Positions 62,318 to 64,000 of a stretch of 64,000 bases of DNA are shown one piece after another. The notes beneath the pieces were generated by a model. That model saw nothing but the letters and a program-made list of their open reading frames with translations, had not been told where the DNA came from and did no database searches. The DNA lies in NCBI GenBank assembly GCA_964449075.1, contig CAYVBJ010000017.1, positions 3,203 to 67,202 of the forward strand. The letters are read 5' to 3'. A program made the translations under genes and the position numbers. The stretch is from CAYVBJ01 sp964449075. Lineage in GTDB: Bacteria; Bacteroidota; Rhodothermia; Balneolales; Balneolaceae. The first letter of the stretch is position 1. Each line of letters begins with the position of its first letter.

Positions 62318-64000
62318 TATCCTTTTTTTCCCGGCTCTTATTTTAATCGCAGGTGCATTCTTGCTGCCTCTGCTTTCTGAACGGGTGCGTCCTGCACTGT
62401 TTCTGCTGTTTCCCGCAATAGCTCTTGCCGGCATCTGGATGATGCCTGAAGATTTTACATTGACGATGGGTCTTTCTGCCTATGAACTCATACTTGTCCA
62501 AACGGATGCATTGAGCCGCATCTTCGGGACCATTTTTGCCATGATCGCAATTATAGGCGGTATCTATGCATATCACAATAAAAGCCTCGGGGAACAAAGT
62601 TCCGCACTTGTTTATGCCGGCGGTGCCCTTGGTGTCGCTTTTGCCGGTGACTTTTTCACTCTGCTGGTCTTCTGGGAGCTGATGGCTTTCAGTTCCTCTT
62701 ACCTGATATGGGCAAGGAAAAAAGAGACGTCACTAAACGCCGGCATGAGGTACCTGATCTACCACTCTCTCGGCGGAGGTATTCTGCTGAGTGGTATTAT
62801 CATGCATTTAAGTGAAACCGGCAGTATCCTGATAACCAACTTTCCGGATGTATACTCCCTTTCGTCGGTCTTGATTCTGATTGGGGTAGCTATTAACTCT
62901 GCTATTCCGCCGCTTCACGCCTGGCTGGCAGATGCCTATCCCAAAGCAACCATCACAGGTGCAGTTTTCATGAGTGCTTTTACGACAAAATCAGCTGTGT
63001 ATGTGCTGATGCGAATTTATCCCGGATGGGAAATATTGATCTGGTTCGGAGTAATCATGGCACTCTACGGTGTAGTATATGCGGTACTTGCCAATGATAT
63101 ACGGGAGATTCTGGCCTATCATATAATCAGTCAGGTTGGATACATGGTTACCGGTGTGGGTATTGGAACTGAAATGGCACTGAATGGAACGGCGGCTCAT
63201 GCTTTCAGTCATATTCTTTACAAATCTCTTTTGTTCATGGGAGCAGGTGCCGTTATCTATTCTACGGGAAAAAGTAAGCTTACCGAACTTGGTGGATTTG
63301 CCAAAAAAATGAAAATGGCTGTCTTCCTCTATATGATCGGAGCTTTTTCCATTTCAGGGTTCCCGCTGTTTAATGGATTTATCAGCAAATCGATGGTGAT
63401 TCAGGGTGCAACGGATGCCCATCTTGAAGTTGTTACGCTGCTGCTGCTTATGGCTTCCGTAGGAACATTTTTACACACCGGGCTTAAACTGCCATACTTC
63501 ACATGGTTCGGAACTCAAAAAAGTGAAATCACCGTAAAACCACTGCCCGTGAACATGCTGATTGCCATGGGGATCGGTGCGTTTTTCTGTACGCTCTTTG
63601 GTGTCTACCCGGCTCTGCTCTACAACTACCTGCCTTTCCCGGTTGACTACCAGCCCTATTCGGTCTACCACCTGGTTGAAACCACACAGATTCTGGTGTT
63701 TACTTACATCGGATTTTGGCTCCTTAGAAAAAAGCTGGAGGGCGAACCAAAAATTGCTCTTGATACAGACTGGTTTTACAGAAAGCCTGCTCCTTTTGTC
63801 AGAAGAGTATTCGTATCAGCACCGGATACAATTTTCGGATGGTTTGAAAACACAATACTTCGTGTAGCAAAATCACTAAACCTGAAATTCCGGAATCCTA
63901 TGGCATGGCTGAATCCTTTTACAGGTCACGGAAGAGAATCTTCGACTTACAGTCCGCAGATGGGGCTGGTCATGAGTTTTATACTCTTAACTATCTTTGT
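62307..64000 (+). CDS. Third MrpD-like antiporter subunit (runs off the window)
   Basis: The open frame of 564 codons reaches the window edge without a stop. TM5 Glu is present (LLVFWELMAFSSSYLIW). The TM7 Lys found in the two preceding paralogs (GVKA) is replaced: the segment reads GVAINSAIPPLHAWLADAYP, although a Lys in TM8 (SAFTTKSAVYVL) remains. After about residue 470 there is an extra cytoplasmic stretch and a further helix beginning near the edge. The start ATG 62307-62309 overlaps the small gene's end. Relatives with this layout are annotated as antiporter D subunits of about 570-600 residues. Confidence 0.85.
   Translation, partial: MITDILFFPALILIAGAFLLPLLSERVRPALFLLFPAIALAGIWMMPEDFTLTMGLSAYELILVQTDALSRIFGTIFAMIAIIGGIYAYHNKSLGEQSSALVYAGGALGVAFAGDFFTLLVFWELMAFSSSYLIWARKKETSLNAGMRYLIYHSLGGGILLSGIIMHLSETGSILITNFPDVYSLSSVLILIGVAINSAIPPLHAWLADAYPKATITGAVFMSAFTTKSAVYVLMRIYPGWEILIWFGVIMALYGVVYAVLANDIREILAYHIISQVGYMVTGVGIGTEMALNGTAAHAFSHILYKSLLFMGAGAVIYSTGKSKLTELGGFAKKMKMAVFLYMIGAFSISGFPLFNGFISKSMVIQGATDAHLEVVTLLLLMASVGTFLHTGLKLPYFTWFGTQKSEITVKPLPVNMLIAMGIGAFFCTLFGVYPALLYNYLPFPVDYQPYSVYHLVETTQILVFTYIGFWLLRKKLEGEPKIALDTDWFYRKPAPFVRRVFVSAPDTIFGWFENTILRVAKSLNLKFRNPMAWLNPFTGHGRESSTYSPQMGLVMSFILLTIF

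Overview
The window looks like a chromosomal segment from a member of the Bacteroidota/Rhodothermota/Balneolota group, most likely a marine or salt-tolerant Balneolaceae-type bacterium. The clues are a fused E2-E1 2-oxoglutarate enzyme of the Kgd type, a surface protein with a type IX secretion (T9SS) sorting tail, a TonB receptor with a carboxypeptidase-like N-terminal domain, a propeller histidine kinase, a short 284-residue RpoD, several TAnnTTTG promoter boxes, frequent GTG/TTG starts and a large Mrp-type cation/proton antiporter operon. No 16S gene, tRNA, insertion sequence, phage gene or CRISPR array was seen, so the lineage is an inference.

Layout. 1-8 kb: 5' part of clpB, a small secreted protein, a macrodomain hydrolase, an S1/P1 nuclease, a DUF2784-like membrane protein, an SRAP/YedK protein, a universal stress protein, an M50-CBS protease, pyrophosphatase and prfA. 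9.1-13.0 kb: a tight three-gene cassette (asparagine-synthase-like enzyme, radical SAM enzyme, flavin-dependent halogenase-like enzyme), the best candidate for an undescribed pathway. 13-23.6 kb: purK, a second Usp, a membrane protein, a FadL-like porin with a possible 32-codon gene in front, an SR-rich lipoprotein, a two-component pair and rpoD. 23.8-33.6 kb: deoB, a GAF/degenerate-GGDEF protein and pepF in one operon, then kgd, then queD-folE2. 34-40 kb: a TonB receptor plus a surface protein carrying a 1,098-bp duplication that is identical by eye, behind a promoter with Pho-box-like direct repeats and a dyad around the -7 box. 40-50.7 kb: ftsH, thiL, an ExbB/ExbD operon, a giant outer-membrane protein and the rpsF-rpsR-rplI operon.

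50.9-64 kb is an ion-pumping region. nuoL-nuoM-nuoN (interrupted by a pterin dehydratase gene) runs left. Divergently, an Mrp/Mbh-type operon runs right, in the order E-F-G-(split MrpA C-terminal pieces)-B-C-D, followed by two more D-like subunits and running off the window. The locus therefore encodes six homologous antiporter-type membrane subunits.

Most genes are housekeeping. The parts worth follow-up are the three-gene cassette, the duplicated surface protein with its promoter, the antiporter locus, the SR-rich lipoprotein and a few palindromes in intergenic DNA.
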